64,000 nt of DNA. Source: Novosphingobium sp. 17-62-19 (lineage in GTDB: Bacteria > Pseudomonadota > Alphaproteobacteria > Sphingomonadales > Sphingomonadaceae). Each line of letters opens with the position of its first letter. Position 1 is the first letter of the stretch. Below, piece by piece: positions 55,210-64,000 of the stretch. The notes under the pieces were generated by a model. The model ran no database searches. It was not told the origin of the DNA and worked only from the letters and a program-made list of their open reading frames with translations. Both the position numbers and the translations under genes were made by a program. The stretch is from assembly GCF_002256775.1 (NCBI RefSeq), contig NZ_NCII01000007.1, positions 38,679-102,678 of the forward strand, given 5' to 3'.

Positions 55210-55339
55210 CGAAATTGCTGGATGTGTTTGGCGGCTTGAGCACCATCAGATTGACAGGAATGACCCTCCACCGTAAATTGGCCAAACCACATTTCAAGAA
55301 TCGGGCAACCGACGCTTGCCTATTCGGGAGCGGAGAATA

Positions 55340-56476
55340 ATGCGATCGCTAGTTTGGACTTTGCTCGCCACCTCGAGCGCATTTATGTCATCTGCCCTTG
55401 GGGCAAATCCGCATCATACGGCGGAATACACCGCTCCATCAAGCAGCCCAAGACGTGAAATACCTCTCAACGAGGGGTGGAGGTTCTTGCAGGCATCTGA
55501 CCCTGCCAATGCAATGGCCTCAGAATTTGACGATGCTCAATGGGAGAAGGTTTCACTTCCGCACACATGGAATCGAGTAGGCCTGTATGAAGATGCGGCG
55601 AAGGTTGGCGTTCACCGGCCTGCGATGATCAACAAGTTGCAAGGGCCAGGATGGTACAGAGTTAGTCTCACCCCTCCTCGGCTGCTGTCAGGGCAACGAG
55701 CCTGGCTAGAATTTGACGCGGCAAGCCGAACAGCTGAAGTGTGGTTGAATGGAATAAAGCTCGGCTCACATGCCGGCGGTTTTTCGAGATTCCGCTTCGA
55801 TGCGACAAATGTCTTGCGGGTTGGCGCACCCAATATTCTGGTTGTAAAAACCGATAACTCGCCGCCGCGCGCCGGTTCCTTGACTGCAAATACGTTCCCC
55901 TTGATGGGCGACTTCTTCGTCCATGGCGGGCTCTATCGCCCTGCCCGCCTCATTGTCACCGAAGCGACTCATTTCGATATGCTCGATCACGGCAGTCCCG
56001 GTGTTTACGCTCGGACTACTCGTATTGCGGACGGCCAGGCGAACGTTGCCGTCATTGCTAAGCTGAGCACCAGCGACCGCCGAATGCAGCGTGTTTCGGT
56101 TCATGCCAGCCTCATTCATCCCGACGGAACGATCAGCAGCAGGGCTTCGACTACGACCAACATCAAACCTGGCATTGCAATCGACGCGGGATTGTCGCTT
56201 GATCTTGCAAATCCGCACCTTTGGCATGGGACGAAAGATCCCTTTCTGTATCGCCTCGTCGTCGAGTTGCGCGATTCCAAGGGAAAACTACTCGACCGTT
56301 ATGACCGTCCGTTTGGGGTGCGAGAAATCCGGCTAGATCCCCAGAAAGGCTTCTTCCTTAACGGGGAAAACATCCGCTTGTTTGGAGTTGGTTTGCACCA
56401 GGATCGCGAAGGCATGGGCTGGGATACCGTGATCCCGCAGACCATCCGCGCCTCTCTGCCAAGGAACGCGCGCTGA
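55340..56476 (+). pseudogene. Truncated glycoside hydrolase family 2 (beta-galactosidase-type) gene
   Basis: I chose ATG 55340 behind GGGAGCGGAG; it gives a signal peptide (MRSLVWTLLATSSAFMSSALGA). Then come the GH2 sugar-binding jelly roll (PLNEGWRFLQA, VSLPHTWNR, GPGWYRVSL, AEVWLNGIKLGSHAGGFSRFRFDAT) and the immunoglobulin-like domain. The catalytic TIM barrel has just started (LFGVGLHQDREGMGW, about residue 360) when the sequence jumps to an MFS transporter gene in another frame and stops at 56476. Both catalytic glutamates are missing, so the product cannot be an active hydrolase. Confidence 0.88.
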
Positions 56477-57132
56477 TCGACAACAGCCGGGGCGAGGACA
56501 TCGAGGGAAAACCCGCGACCCGGAAAGACGTTCTGAGCAGCCGCTCGTTCTGGGCCATCGCGACACCCCGTTTTCTGTCCGAACCTGCCTGGCAGACCTT
56601 CAATTTCTTCATCCCGCTCTATCTGGTGGCGGTATGGAACCTTGACCTAAAATCGATCGCGCTGTGGGCATGGCTTCCGTTCCTCGCCGCCGATTTCGGC
56701 AGTCTGGCAGCAGGCCTGTTACCGACATGGCTAATGAAGCGAGGAACAGGTCTTCTCGCCAGCCGCAAGATCACGATGACGCTGGGTGCGCTGTGTATGG
56801 TCGGCCCGGCCTGCATCGGCCTTGCCACGTCGCCGGGCATGGCGATTGTGCTGTTCTGCATCGGCGGCTTTGCCCACCAGATGCTCAACGGCGCACTGAT
56901 CACGCTTTGCGCCGATGTATTCGACCGCCGCACAGTCGGCACGGCAAGCGGCATGGCGGGCACTTCCGCGTGGATCGGCGGCATGCTGTTCACCCTGCTG
57001 ATCGGGCAGAGCGCGGACACGTTCGGCTATAATCCGCTGTTCGTTGCGCTGGCAGCGCTCGATCTGCTCGCCGCTGCGGTGCTATGGGGGCTGCTCAAGG
57101 CTCCTGCGCCGGAATCGCGCCCGACCGCATGA
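56425..57132 (+). pseudogene. 3' half of an MFS (hexuronate/ACS-type) transporter gene
   Basis: In a frame different from GH2, homology begins near 56425 at the central loop (YRDPADHPRLSAKERALID) and continues through about six C-terminal helices to 57132 (PRFLSEPAWQTFNFFIPLYL, GALCMVGPACIGLA, VFDRRTVGTASGMAGTSAWIGGMLFTLLIGQ). The N-terminal half is deleted. By position it was probably the hexuronate importer (ExuT-like) of the adjoining pathway. Confidence 0.82.
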
Positions 57133-57979
57133 TCGTCCACCCGGCGAGCTTATGCCCGGCGCACGCTGCCTTTGAATGATCTGCCCCGTCCAGCCGCGCG
57201 GCCAGATAGCCCGCGTTGAATGCATCTCCCGCGCCGCTGGTATCAACCGGGGCAAGGACTACTTCGGGCGCTATCACCGATCCGTCTGGCAGACGGCAGC
57301 CTTCAGCACCAAGCTTCACAACGGTCTCCGCGCAGCCCAGCCCTTGCCAGTGCGACGCAACGGCACTGGCCCTATCCTCTCCCGAAAGCGCCGTCTCATC
57401 CTCAAGAGTCGGCAGGCCGATAGTGGCAAGCGCGATCGCTTCGTCTCGGACCTTGCATGCCTCTGCAGTGTCATTCCACAGCCGCTGTCGATAGTTGCCG
57501 TCAAACGCTACCTGCCCGCCGCGCAATCGCACAGCGCCCGCCAGTGCAAACATTGTCTTGCGCCCCTCGGGCGGCAGAATCGCCAGCGTTATCAACGAGA
57601 ACGCAATTAAGTCTGCTTGAGTTGCGAGTTCCAATGCCTCCGCCGACCCCGGCAGAGCGAACATTTCGCGCGCGGCGCTCGTATCGCGCCAATATGAAAA
57701 GCTGCGCTCACCCGTCGCATCGGTACTGATCGCGTAAAGCCCGGTGCTGCGCGTGGGATGATCCAGCACCAAGGATGTATCCAGCCCCTCACCCGCCCAG
57801 CGCTCCTTCAGGTCAGCGCTCAATGGATCGCTACCCAGTGCCGTCAGGTAGGCCACGTCGTGCCCGGCCCGCGCCATGTGGACCGCGGTGTTGAGCGTGT
57901 CGCCGCCATAGGCCAGTTGACAGCCCGCGCCGGAACGCGAAAGTTCCAGCATCGCCTCACCAATCACGACAACGCGCAC
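57095..57979 (-). CDS. kdgK: 2-Keto-3-deoxygluconate kinase (PfkB family)
   Basis: A 294-residue sugar kinase that phosphorylates KDG at C6 before aldolase cleavage. GTG 57979 lies 4 bp after the manD stop with GGAG suitably upstream. PfkB signatures: GGDTLNTAVHMARAG at the N-terminus and DTSGAGDAFNAGYLAARL with the catalytic Asp near the C-terminus. It overlaps the convergent MFS remnant by 38 bp. It completes hexuronate-to-KDG-phosphate conversion; the KDPG aldolase is not in the window. Confidence 0.9.
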   Translation of the reverse strand: MRVVVIGEAMLELSRSGAGCQLAYGGDTLNTAVHMARAGHDVAYLTALGSDPLSADLKERWAGEGLDTSLVLDHPTRSTGLYAISTDATGERSFSYWRDTSAAREMFALPGSAEALELATQADLIAFSLITLAILPPEGRKTMFALAGAVRLRGGQVAFDGNYRQRLWNDTAEACKVRDEAIALATIGLPTLEDETALSGEDRASAVASHWQGLGCAETVVKLGAEGCRLPDGSVIAPEVVLAPVDTSGAGDAFNAGYLAARLDGADHSKAACAGHKLAGWTIMRSGAIPAQEP

Positions 57980-57983
57980 TTGT

Positions 57984-59192
57984 TCACCAGCTCCACATTG
58001 TGCCGTCTTCCAGCCGGGCGACGGGCAAATAGGCGGGCTTGTAGGGGTACTTCGCCGCCAGCGCCTCGTCGATGTCGACGCCGTGGCCGGGGGTCTCGCC
58101 GCAAAACAGCTCGCCCGCCTCGAAGTGGTAGTCGTGCGGGAAGACCGCGTCGGTTTCCTCCGAATGGCGCATATATTCCTGGATGCCGAAATTGGGCACC
58201 CAGGTATCGAAGTGCAGCGCGCAGCCCATGGTTACGGGCGAAAGGTCGGTCGCGCCGTGGCAGCCGGTGCGGATCTGGTACATCGCCGCCAGATCGGCAA
58301 TGCGGCGGAGATGCGTGATGCCGCCCGCGCCAACCACGGTGGCGCGGATATAGTCGATCAGCTGGTTCTGGATCAGGTCTTTCGCATCCCACACCGTGTT
58401 GAAGATCTCTCCCACGGCGAGCGGGGTGACGGTGTGCTGGCGCACCAGCTTGAAGGCCTCCTGGTTTTCCGCCGGGGTGCAATCCTCCAGCCAGAACAGC
58501 TGGTAAGGCTCAAGCATCTTGCCAAGGTTCGCTGCTTCCTGCGGCGTGTAGCGGTGGTGGCCGTCATGCAGCAGGTGGTGGTCGAAACCGTATGTCTCGC
58601 GCAGCTTTTCGAACAGCTTGGGGACATAGTTCAGCGCCTTGCGCGTGTCCCATCCGGTGACCGAGGGCAGGCTGGCGTCGGCCGGTTCGTAAAAGAGCTT
58701 GCCGCGTCCCACGCCGTAGGCATCCTTGATCCCCGGCACGCCGGTCTGCGCGCGGATCGCCTTGTAACCCATGTCGATATAGTGGCCGACTGCATCGACC
58801 GTCTCGGCAATGTCGCTGCCGTTGGCATGGCCATAGACCATCACCCCGTCACGGCTGCGCCCGCCGAGCAGCTGGTACAGCGGCATCCCGGCCATCTTCG
58901 CCTTGATATCCCACAGCGCCATGTCGACCGCGGCGATCGCGCGCATGGTCACCGGACCGCGCCGCCAGTAGGCACCCTTGTAGAGATACTGCCAGATATC
59001 CTCGATCCGGCGCGGGTCCATGCCGATCAGGCAGGGGATCACGTGTTCCTCGAGGTAGGCGACCACCGAAAGCTCGCGCCCGTTGAGCGTGCCGTCGCCG
59101 ATGCCATAGACGCCCTGGTCGGTCTCGATCTTGAGCGTGACGAAATTGCGCCCCGGGCAAGTGAGGATGACGCGTGCGGCGGTAATTTTCAT
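57984..59192 (-). CDS. manD: D-mannonate dehydratase (ManD, enolase superfamily)
   Basis: A 402-residue Mg-dependent dehydratase converting D-mannonate to 2-keto-3-deoxygluconate. I chose ATG 59192 ([17 protein letters not shown]), the known ManD N-terminus; the longer frame crosses the operator. Enolase-superfamily metal ligands and catalytic groups sit in [33 protein letters not shown] and [10 protein letters not shown]. From memory it is extremely similar to the structurally characterised Novosphingobium aromaticivorans ManD. It is the first gene of a manD-kdgK operon divergent from the GntR gene. Confidence 0.96.
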   Translation of the reverse strand: MKITAARVILTCPGRNFVTLKIETDQGVYGIGDGTLNGRELSVVAYLEEHVIPCLIGMDPRRIEDIWQYLYKGAYWRRGPVTMRAIAAVDMALWDIKAKMAGMPLYQLLGGRSRDGVMVYGHANGSDIAETVDAVGHYIDMGYKAIRAQTGVPGIKDAYGVGRGKLFYEPADASLPSVTGWDTRKALNYVPKLFEKLRETYGFDHHLLHDGHHRYTPQEAANLGKMLEPYQLFWLEDCTPAENQEAFKLVRQHTVTPLAVGEIFNTVWDAKDLIQNQLIDYIRATVVGAGGITHLRRIADLAAMYQIRTGCHGATDLSPVTMGCALHFDTWVPNFGIQEYMRHSEETDAVFPHDYHFEAGELFCGETPGHGVDIDEALAAKYPYKPAYLPVARLEDGTMWSW

Positions 59193-59235
59193 GATTCGAG
59201 CCTCGCATTCTGATGCAGGAATGTGGTATGACCGA

Positions 59236-59261
59236 TTGACTGACCAGTCTTGGTCTGTCAA
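59236..59261. promoter_or_regulatory. GntR/FadR-type operator between manD and the regulator gene
   Basis: A 26-bp near-perfect palindrome. The left half begins TTGACTGACCA and the right half ends TGGTCTGTCAA, mismatching only at the positions after TTGAC and around the centre. It lies midway between the two divergent starts (59192 and 59295), so one site can control both. FadR-subfamily regulators recognise TGGTC/GACCA half-sites. Confidence 0.8.
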
Positions 59262-59294
59262 GTTTTTGACATTGGCTTTACCAAAAAGGTCGGC

Positions 59295-60050
59295 ATGGAT
59301 AACCAAGATAAAGGCAAAGACCGCCTGTACCAAGATCTCGCGAGATCGCTGCTTGAGGAACTTGCGGCCGGCAAATACCCTGTCGGTACGCGAATGCCGG
59401 CAGAAAGGGATTTGGCGACGCGCTACGGAGTAAGCCGTCCGACGGTGCGCGAAGCAATTATCGCTTTAGAGGTGCAGGGTTTGGTCGAAGTGAAGATCGG
59501 CTCGGGTGCCTATGTATTGCGCGTACCGGGCACGGACGACACGCCGGGATTTAATGTTTCAGCTTTCGAACTGACGGAAGCCAGGCTCCTCTTTGAATCA
59601 GAGGCCGCCGCACTGGCGGCTACACAGATAACTGACGATGAACTCCTCGAAATTGGCAAACTGGTGGATGCGATAGCGAAGGAAAACAGCAACCCTCGCG
59701 GGACTGAAAGCGCAGATCGAGCTTTCCACCTCGCTATAGCCCGCGCTACGCGTAACAACGCCATCCATGACGCGGTGGAACGGCTATGGGACCTGCGTGC
59801 GACGTCACCGGAAGCAGCTCTTCTCCACGAGAAGGCACGGACAGCCAACGTGAAGCCCATCGTGGACGAGCACTCAGCAATCTTAGACGCACTCCGGGCG
59901 CGCGACCCGGCCAAAGCACGGGCCGCAATGCGGCAGCATTTGTCACAGGTCATCGACAGTCTGCTTTTTGCGACCGAGGAACGGCAAATTGCAGAGGCCC
60001 GAAAGGCGGTTCAGGCAAAGCGTGACCGGTATGCCAGAGCTACAGCATGA
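59295..60050 (+). CDS. FadR-subfamily GntR regulator of hexuronate catabolism
   Basis: A 251-residue regulator. I chose ATG 59295 ([20 protein letters not shown]); an earlier in-frame start would overlap the operator. Winged helix: [51 protein letters not shown]-terminal FCD domain (about residues 100-230) contains the Asp/His metal-ligand pattern ([24 protein letters not shown]). It is most like UxuR/ExuR. The stop overlaps the uxaC start as ATGA, so it is autoregulated together with uxaC and uxuB. Confidence 0.93.
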   Translation: MDNQDKGKDRLYQDLARSLLEELAAGKYPVGTRMPAERDLATRYGVSRPTVREAIIALEVQGLVEVKIGSGAYVLRVPGTDDTPGFNVSAFELTEARLLFESEAAALAATQITDDELLEIGKLVDAIAKENSNPRGTESADRAFHLAIARATRNNAIHDAVERLWDLRATSPEAALLHEKARTANVKPIVDEHSAILDALRARDPAKARAAMRQHLSQVIDSLLFATEERQIAEARKAVQAKRDRYARATA

Positions 60051-61447
60051 GTTCCCCCCTCGTATTACATCCAGACCGTTTATTGCCTCATGACCCGGCC
60101 ACTCGCGCCATCGCGCGCGAGCTGTACGCCGACGTGAAGGGCCTGCCGATCATCAGCCCGCACGGCCACACCGATCCGGCGTGGTTCGCCAGCAACGCGC
60201 CCTTCGGCAATGCCACCGAACTGCTGTTGGTGCCCGATCACTACGTCTTCCGTATGCTCTATTCGCAGGGCGTGCCGATGGAGGCACTGGGGGTGCGAAG
60301 TCCTACCGCAGACCCGCGCGAGGCGTGGCGACTGTTTGCCCAGCGCTATCACCTGTTCCGGGGCACGCCTTCAAGAATGTGGCTCGACTGGGTGTTTGCC
60401 GAGGCCTTCGGCATTGAGGTGAGGCTGGAGGCTGAAACCTCGGACCTCTATTACGACACGATCACCGCCGCGCTGGCCACCGACGCTTTCCGCCCGCGCG
60501 CGCTGTTCGAACGCGCCAACATCGAAGTCATTGCCACCACCGAAAGCCCGCTCGACACGCTGGAGCATCATGCCGCGATTCGCGCTTCAGGCTGGCAGGG
60601 CAAGGTCATCACGGCCTATCGCCCCGATCCGGTTGTCGACCCTGAGTTTGAAGGCTACCGCGCCAACCTGCGCGCCTTCTCCGACCTGACCGGAGAGGAC
60701 TGCCTGTCGTGGTCCGGCTACCTTGCCGCGCATCGCCAGCGCCGCGCCTTCTTCGCGGCGATGGGCGCGACCAGCACCGATCACGGCCACCCCACCGCGC
60801 AGACCGCGAACCTCTCCGCCGCAGAGGCTGAAGCCCTGTTCCGCCAGGTCAGCGCCGGGTCCTTCACGGCTGCCGAGGCCGAACTGTTCCGCGCCCAGAT
60901 GCTGACCGAAATGGCGGCGATGAGCCTGGACGACGGGCTGGTCATGCAGATCCACCCCGGCGCCTTCCGCAACCACAATGCCGATGTCTTTGCCCGGCTG
61001 GGCCGCGACAAGGGCGCCGACATCCCGATGCGCACCGAATACGTCCATGCGCTGAAACCCCTGCTCGACCGCTTCGGCAATGCCGCTGACCTGTCGATCA
61101 TCCTGTTCACCCTGGATGAGAGCACCTATGCCCGCGAACTTGCCCCCTTGGCCGGGCACTATCCCTGCCTCAAGCTTGGCCCGGCGTGGTGGTTCCATGA
61201 CAGCCCCGAAGGCATGCGCCGCTTCCGCCGCATGACCACCGAGACGGCAGGCTTCTACAACACCGTCGGCTTCAACGACGATACCCGCGCCTTCCTGTCG
61301 ATCCCGGCGCGCCACGACGTTGCCCGGCGGGTCGACTGCGGGTTCCTCGCCGAACTGGTCGCCGAACACCGCATCGAGGACTGGGAAGCGGCGGAACTGG
61401 CGCAGGAGCTGACCGTCGGCCTCGTCAGGCAGGCCTACAGGCTGTGA
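60047..61447 (+). CDS. uxaC: Uronate isomerase
   Basis: A 466-residue amidohydrolase-fold isomerase that converts D-glucuronate to D-fructuronate and D-galacturonate to D-tagaturonate. The metal-binding HxH is in SPHGHTDP near the N-terminus. Other family motifs: LLLVPDHYVFRMLYSQGV, TTESPLDTLEHH, VITAYRPDPVVDPEF, QIHPGAFRNHN and GPAWWFHDSPEGMRRF. Length is normal. It is translationally coupled to the regulator upstream and to uxuB downstream (GTGA). Confidence 0.96.
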   Translation: MSSPLVLHPDRLLPHDPATRAIARELYADVKGLPIISPHGHTDPAWFASNAPFGNATELLLVPDHYVFRMLYSQGVPMEALGVRSPTADPREAWRLFAQRYHLFRGTPSRMWLDWVFAEAFGIEVRLEAETSDLYYDTITAALATDAFRPRALFERANIEVIATTESPLDTLEHHAAIRASGWQGKVITAYRPDPVVDPEFEGYRANLRAFSDLTGEDCLSWSGYLAAHRQRRAFFAAMGATSTDHGHPTAQTANLSAAEAEALFRQVSAGSFTAAEAELFRAQMLTEMAAMSLDDGLVMQIHPGAFRNHNADVFARLGRDKGADIPMRTEYVHALKPLLDRFGNAADLSIILFTLDESTYARELAPLAGHYPCLKLGPAWWFHDSPEGMRRFRRMTTETAGFYNTVGFNDDTRAFLSIPARHDVARRVDCGFLAELVAEHRIEDWEAAELAQELTVGLVRQAYRL

Positions 61448-62784
61448 GGCTGTCACCCGCAACGATCGGGGCCTTGCCCGGCGATGTCGCGCGTCCGGCT
61501 TATGACCGCGACGGGCAGGTCGTGGGCATCGTCCACTTCGGCATCGGCGCCTTCCACCGCGCCCACCAGGCCTGGTACACCGATGCGGCAATGAACGCCG
61601 GGGACCGCAACTGGGCGATCATTGGCGTATCGCTGCGCTCTGCCGATGTCGCCGCGCAGATGAACCCGCAGGGCGGGCTCTATACCGTGACCGAACGCTC
61701 GGCGGCAGGCTGGCAGACGCGGCTGGTCGGCGCAGTGCGCGAGGTCCTTGTCGCCACCGAGGCGCGAGAGGCGGTGATTGCCGCGCTTGCCGCGCCGACG
61801 ACCCATATCGCCAGCTTCACTATCACCGAAAAAGGCTATTGCCGTGCAGCGGACGGCAGCCTCGATCCGGCGCTCGCTTGTCAGGGCAGCATCTATGCCT
61901 TTCTGGCCGAGGGCCTGCGCCGCCGCCATGACGACGGCCTGCCCGGCCTGACGCTGCTGTGCTGCGACAACCTGGCCGACAACGGCCGCCAGCTCGCCCG
62001 GCTGATGGGCGAATACCTCGAAACCAACGACCCCGCCCTCCGCGGCTGGTTCGAGACGGCCTGCGCCTGCCCGTCGACCATGGTTGACCGCATCGTTCCC
62101 GCGACGACCGAGGCCGATCGCGCCGAACTTTCCGCGCGGATCGGCATGGCGGACCACGCTGCCGTGATGACCGAGTCTTTCAGCCAATGGGTGATCGAGG
62201 ACCGCTTCGCTGGCCCCCGTCCGCGCTGGGAAGCAGTCGGCGCGCAGCTGGTGGCGGACGTCCGACCCTATGAAACGGCGAAGCTCAGGATGCTCAACGG
62301 CGCGCATTCGCTGCTCGCCTATGCAGGACTCGCCAAGGGGCACAGCTATGTTCATCAGGCGATTGCCGACCCCGAACTGCGCCAGCTTGCCGAAAGCCTG
62401 ATGTTGGCCGAAGCCGCACCGACCATTGCCGAGGCATCGGGGCTGGATCTGCCCGCCTATGCCGCCGCGCTGATTGCCCGCTTTGCCAACCCGGCGCTGG
62501 AACACCGGCTGATCCAGATCGCCATGGACGGCAGCCAGAAGATCCCTCAGCGCTGGCTGGAAACGCTGAACGAAAACGAAAAACCTTGCCGGGGTATTTT
62601 GGCCGGGATTGATGGCTGGATTCGGCACATCGGAGGAGCAAACGGGCCAGTGGATGATCCACTAGCGCCCGAATTGGCCCGCGCTGCAGGTTCACCGGAC
62701 CCAATCAAAGCTCTATTTGGTCCAGATGGCTTGTTGGGGCACCTACCAGACCAGTTATGTGCTCAATTGATGGACCGGAAATAG
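61444..62784 (+). CDS. uxuB: D-mannonate oxidoreductase (fructuronate reductase), mannitol dehydrogenase family
   Basis: A 446-residue long-chain polyol dehydrogenase that reduces D-fructuronate to D-mannonate with NADH, feeding ManD. GTG 61444 overlaps the uxaC stop. The NAD-binding N-terminus (GIVHFGIGAFHRAHQAWYTD) and catalytic region (KLRMLNGAHSLLAYAGLAKGHSYVHQAI) are intact. The C-terminus is shorter than in typical 480-490-residue relatives. Its last 80 bases overlap the convergent integrase, so the end may have been reshaped by the neighbouring insertion. Confidence 0.93.
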   Translation: MRLSPATIGALPGDVARPAYDRDGQVVGIVHFGIGAFHRAHQAWYTDAAMNAGDRNWAIIGVSLRSADVAAQMNPQGGLYTVTERSAAGWQTRLVGAVREVLVATEAREAVIAALAAPTTHIASFTITEKGYCRAADGSLDPALACQGSIYAFLAEGLRRRHDDGLPGLTLLCCDNLADNGRQLARLMGEYLETNDPALRGWFETACACPSTMVDRIVPATTEADRAELSARIGMADHAAVMTESFSQWVIEDRFAGPRPRWEAVGAQLVADVRPYETAKLRMLNGAHSLLAYAGLAKGHSYVHQAIADPELRQLAESLMLAEAAPTIAEASGLDLPAYAAALIARFANPALEHRLIQIAMDGSQKIPQRWLETLNENEKPCRGILAGIDGWIRHIGGANGPVDDPLAPELARAAGSPDPIKALFGPDGLLGHLPDQLCAQLMDRK

Positions 62785-63886
62785 GACCAAGCAGCTTCGT
62801 TAAGTGCGCATCCCATAAGGTCAACGCACTGCGCTTCTCTATGTCATATCGGTGTCTATTATAAATACCTGCAACACCCGAGCGCGTTCCGCTAATGTGG
62901 TTGAGCACCGCTTCGGTCACTTCGATTGGGATCCCCAGCGCTTGCAGATTGGTCGCACCTGTTCGGCGAATGTCGTGGAGCCGCCATTCAGGGATGCCGA
63001 CAGGTTCATGGCCCCCTTCGCGCTCAACCTGCCGCTTGTGCATGATCGACTGCATCTCGTCATCAAGTGCCCGCTTGGCCTTGGAAAAGCCTGACACCGC
63101 GGTTTTACCCGTCGTCGTGAACACCAGGCCACTTGCTTTGGGACCAAGCGCTTTGAGCTGATCGACAACGAGGTCGGTTAGCGGGACGATATGCGCTTCG
63201 TCGTTTTTGGCTCGGTCAGCCGGCAGTGTCCAAACCTTGGCTTCGAGGTCGATCTCAGACCAGTCCATTTCCGCAACTTCCTGGCGGCGTTGCATCGTCA
63301 GGATCAGCAGGCGGCAATACGGTCCCCACGGCCAGCCGACCTTTTCGCACGCCAGCCACAGGCAGATCAGTTCCTCCTGGCCAAGCACCCGTCGACGCGA
63401 CGCTGCTGACTTGGGTGCCTTCATCCCGGCGAGCGGCGAGACCATGATATCCTCCCGGTCGACCGCCCAATTGAACAGTTTGCGCAGAAGTGAGTGGACA
63501 TATTTCTTCCGTCCGGGCCGATCGGCGTAGTCATCCATGAGCTTCACCATGTCGGACCGCTTAAGCGACAGCAGCGACCGCTTGCCCCAGCGCGGCTTGA
63601 CGACATTCTCGAGCGTCCGCATCGCCTCGGGCCAGGTGTCTGGCCAATGGGGCTGAAGGTAGAGTTCAACGAACTGGTCGCAGTAGGCCGTGAAGTTGAG
63701 CGTCTTCTCCTTGCGCTGGGCTTCGCGCTGTTCCTCGACCGGATCGACCCCCTGCTTCACGACCATCAGCAGTCGCTCTGCTTCCTTCCGTGCTGTTTGC
63801 GTGGTCCAGGGACTGCCATGAATGCCGATGGTCTTGCGCCGTGCAGCGCCGCCACCGACGCGATATTGCAGCACATAGGATTTCAC
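62705..63886 (-). CDS. Tyrosine recombinase/integrase, 5'-truncated
   Basis: A P4-type integrase of genomic islands. Family homology starts abruptly at about TPKGVKSYVLQYR (near 63898); the first in-frame start is GTG 63886. The usual 35-45 N-terminal residues (arm-binding region) are replaced by repeat-bearing DNA of a probable insertion sequence. The SAM-like core-binding domain and catalytic domain are otherwise complete: Arg in QRRQEVAEMDW, HDIRR (His-x2-Arg), the second His in LNHISGTRSG and nucleophile Tyr in GIYNRHRY. The C-terminal 30 residues overlap uxuB and look non-conserved. Probably inactive. Confidence 0.87.
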   Translation of the reverse strand: MKSYVLQYRVGGGAARRKTIGIHGSPWTTQTARKEAERLLMVVKQGVDPVEEQREAQRKEKTLNFTAYCDQFVELYLQPHWPDTWPEAMRTLENVVKPRWGKRSLLSLKRSDMVKLMDDYADRPGRKKYVHSLLRKLFNWAVDREDIMVSPLAGMKAPKSAASRRRVLGQEELICLWLACEKVGWPWGPYCRLLILTMQRRQEVAEMDWSEIDLEAKVWTLPADRAKNDEAHIVPLTDLVVDQLKALGPKASGLVFTTTGKTAVSGFSKAKRALDDEMQSIMHKRQVEREGGHEPVGIPEWRLHDIRRTGATNLQALGIPIEVTEAVLNHISGTRSGVAGIYNRHRYDIEKRSALTLWDAHLTKLLGPISGPSIEHITGLVGAPTSHLDQIEL

Positions 63887-63898
63887 GCCCTTAGGCGT

Positions 63899-64000
63899 GG
63901 TTTGCGCGGCGACAACTACGATGGCCGGTTGAGCGGCGACTATGATGGCCGGTAGGATCGGTTGTCTGGTCTGATCGTAGGGAGGGGCGCAGCCCCGACC
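63899..64000. mobile_element. Probable insertion-sequence end (IS21-like), runs off the window
   Basis: Two imperfect copies of a GCGGCGAC...TATGATGGCCGGT unit (63906-63929 and 63933-63953) lie where integrase homology stops. Tandem terminal repeats of this type occur at IS21-family ends. No transposase is within the window, so family assignment is tentative. Confidence 0.4.

Noticed and set aside
60587-62628. Long minus-strand frames opposite uxaC and uxuB
   Set aside because: Antisense shadows of well-identified enzymes.

Overview
The window looks like chromosomal DNA of a sphingomonad alphaproteobacterium, most likely Novosphingobium or a close relative. The evidence is high-GC codon use, the core gene order mreB-mreC-mreD-mrdA-rodA, a mannonate dehydratase that closely resembles (from memory) the characterised N. 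aromaticivorans enzyme, a TonB receptor of the sphingomonad catabolic type, and trb/DUF2274/LysR conjugation genes in the usual sphingomonad arrangement.

1-13.2 kb: a three-gene minus-strand operon made of a two-partner-secretion transporter (TpsB), a 2817-residue filamentous-haemagglutinin-like exoprotein (TpsA) and a signal-peptide-bearing CHAT (caspase-like) protease. Each start codon overlaps the preceding stop. The CHAT gene runs off the left edge and has no stop in the window. 13.4-32.9 kb: housekeeping genes (secA, argJ, an inositol-monophosphatase-family gene, rplY, pth, ychF, mutL, mreBCD, mrdA, rodA, tRNA-Lys). Among them lie a PEP-CTERM protein gene behind a consensus sigma-54 promoter and a TPR lipoprotein. 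Two core genes are abnormal: rplY has a frameshifting gap near its 5' end, and ychF lacks two in-frame blocks.

32.9-44.4 kb: accessory DNA directly downstream of tRNA-Lys. It holds three 10-bp direct repeats, a DUF932 gene, a TIR-domain gene, a type-ISP-like restriction-modification gene, and a wrecked conjugation module: a traG tail, copG, a trbB'-'trbL fusion, intact trbF, a trbG'/'trbI junction and a DUF2274 gene. Two genes here share a duplicated, potentially structured 5' leader. 44.4-55.1 kb: a lower-GC catabolic block. It has a tightly packed operon (extradiol dioxygenase, C-C hydrolase-type alpha/beta hydrolase, small membrane protein, cytochrome P450, truncated cyclase), a secreted metallo-beta-lactamase-fold hydrolase, a LysR regulator, a second extradiol-type dioxygenase, a formylglycine-generating-enzyme homologue and a TonB-dependent receptor. 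The substrate is unknown but probably aromatic.

55.3-62.8 kb: a hexuronate pathway with uronate isomerase (UxaC), fructuronate reductase (UxuB), mannonate dehydratase (ManD), KDG kinase and a FadR-type GntR regulator beside a clear palindromic operator. A deletion has fused a truncated GH2 beta-galactosidase gene to the 3' half of the MFS transporter gene. 62.7-64.0 kb: a tyrosine integrase whose 5' end is cut by what looks like an insertion-sequence end. The right half of the window is therefore a mosaic island with many deletion scars.
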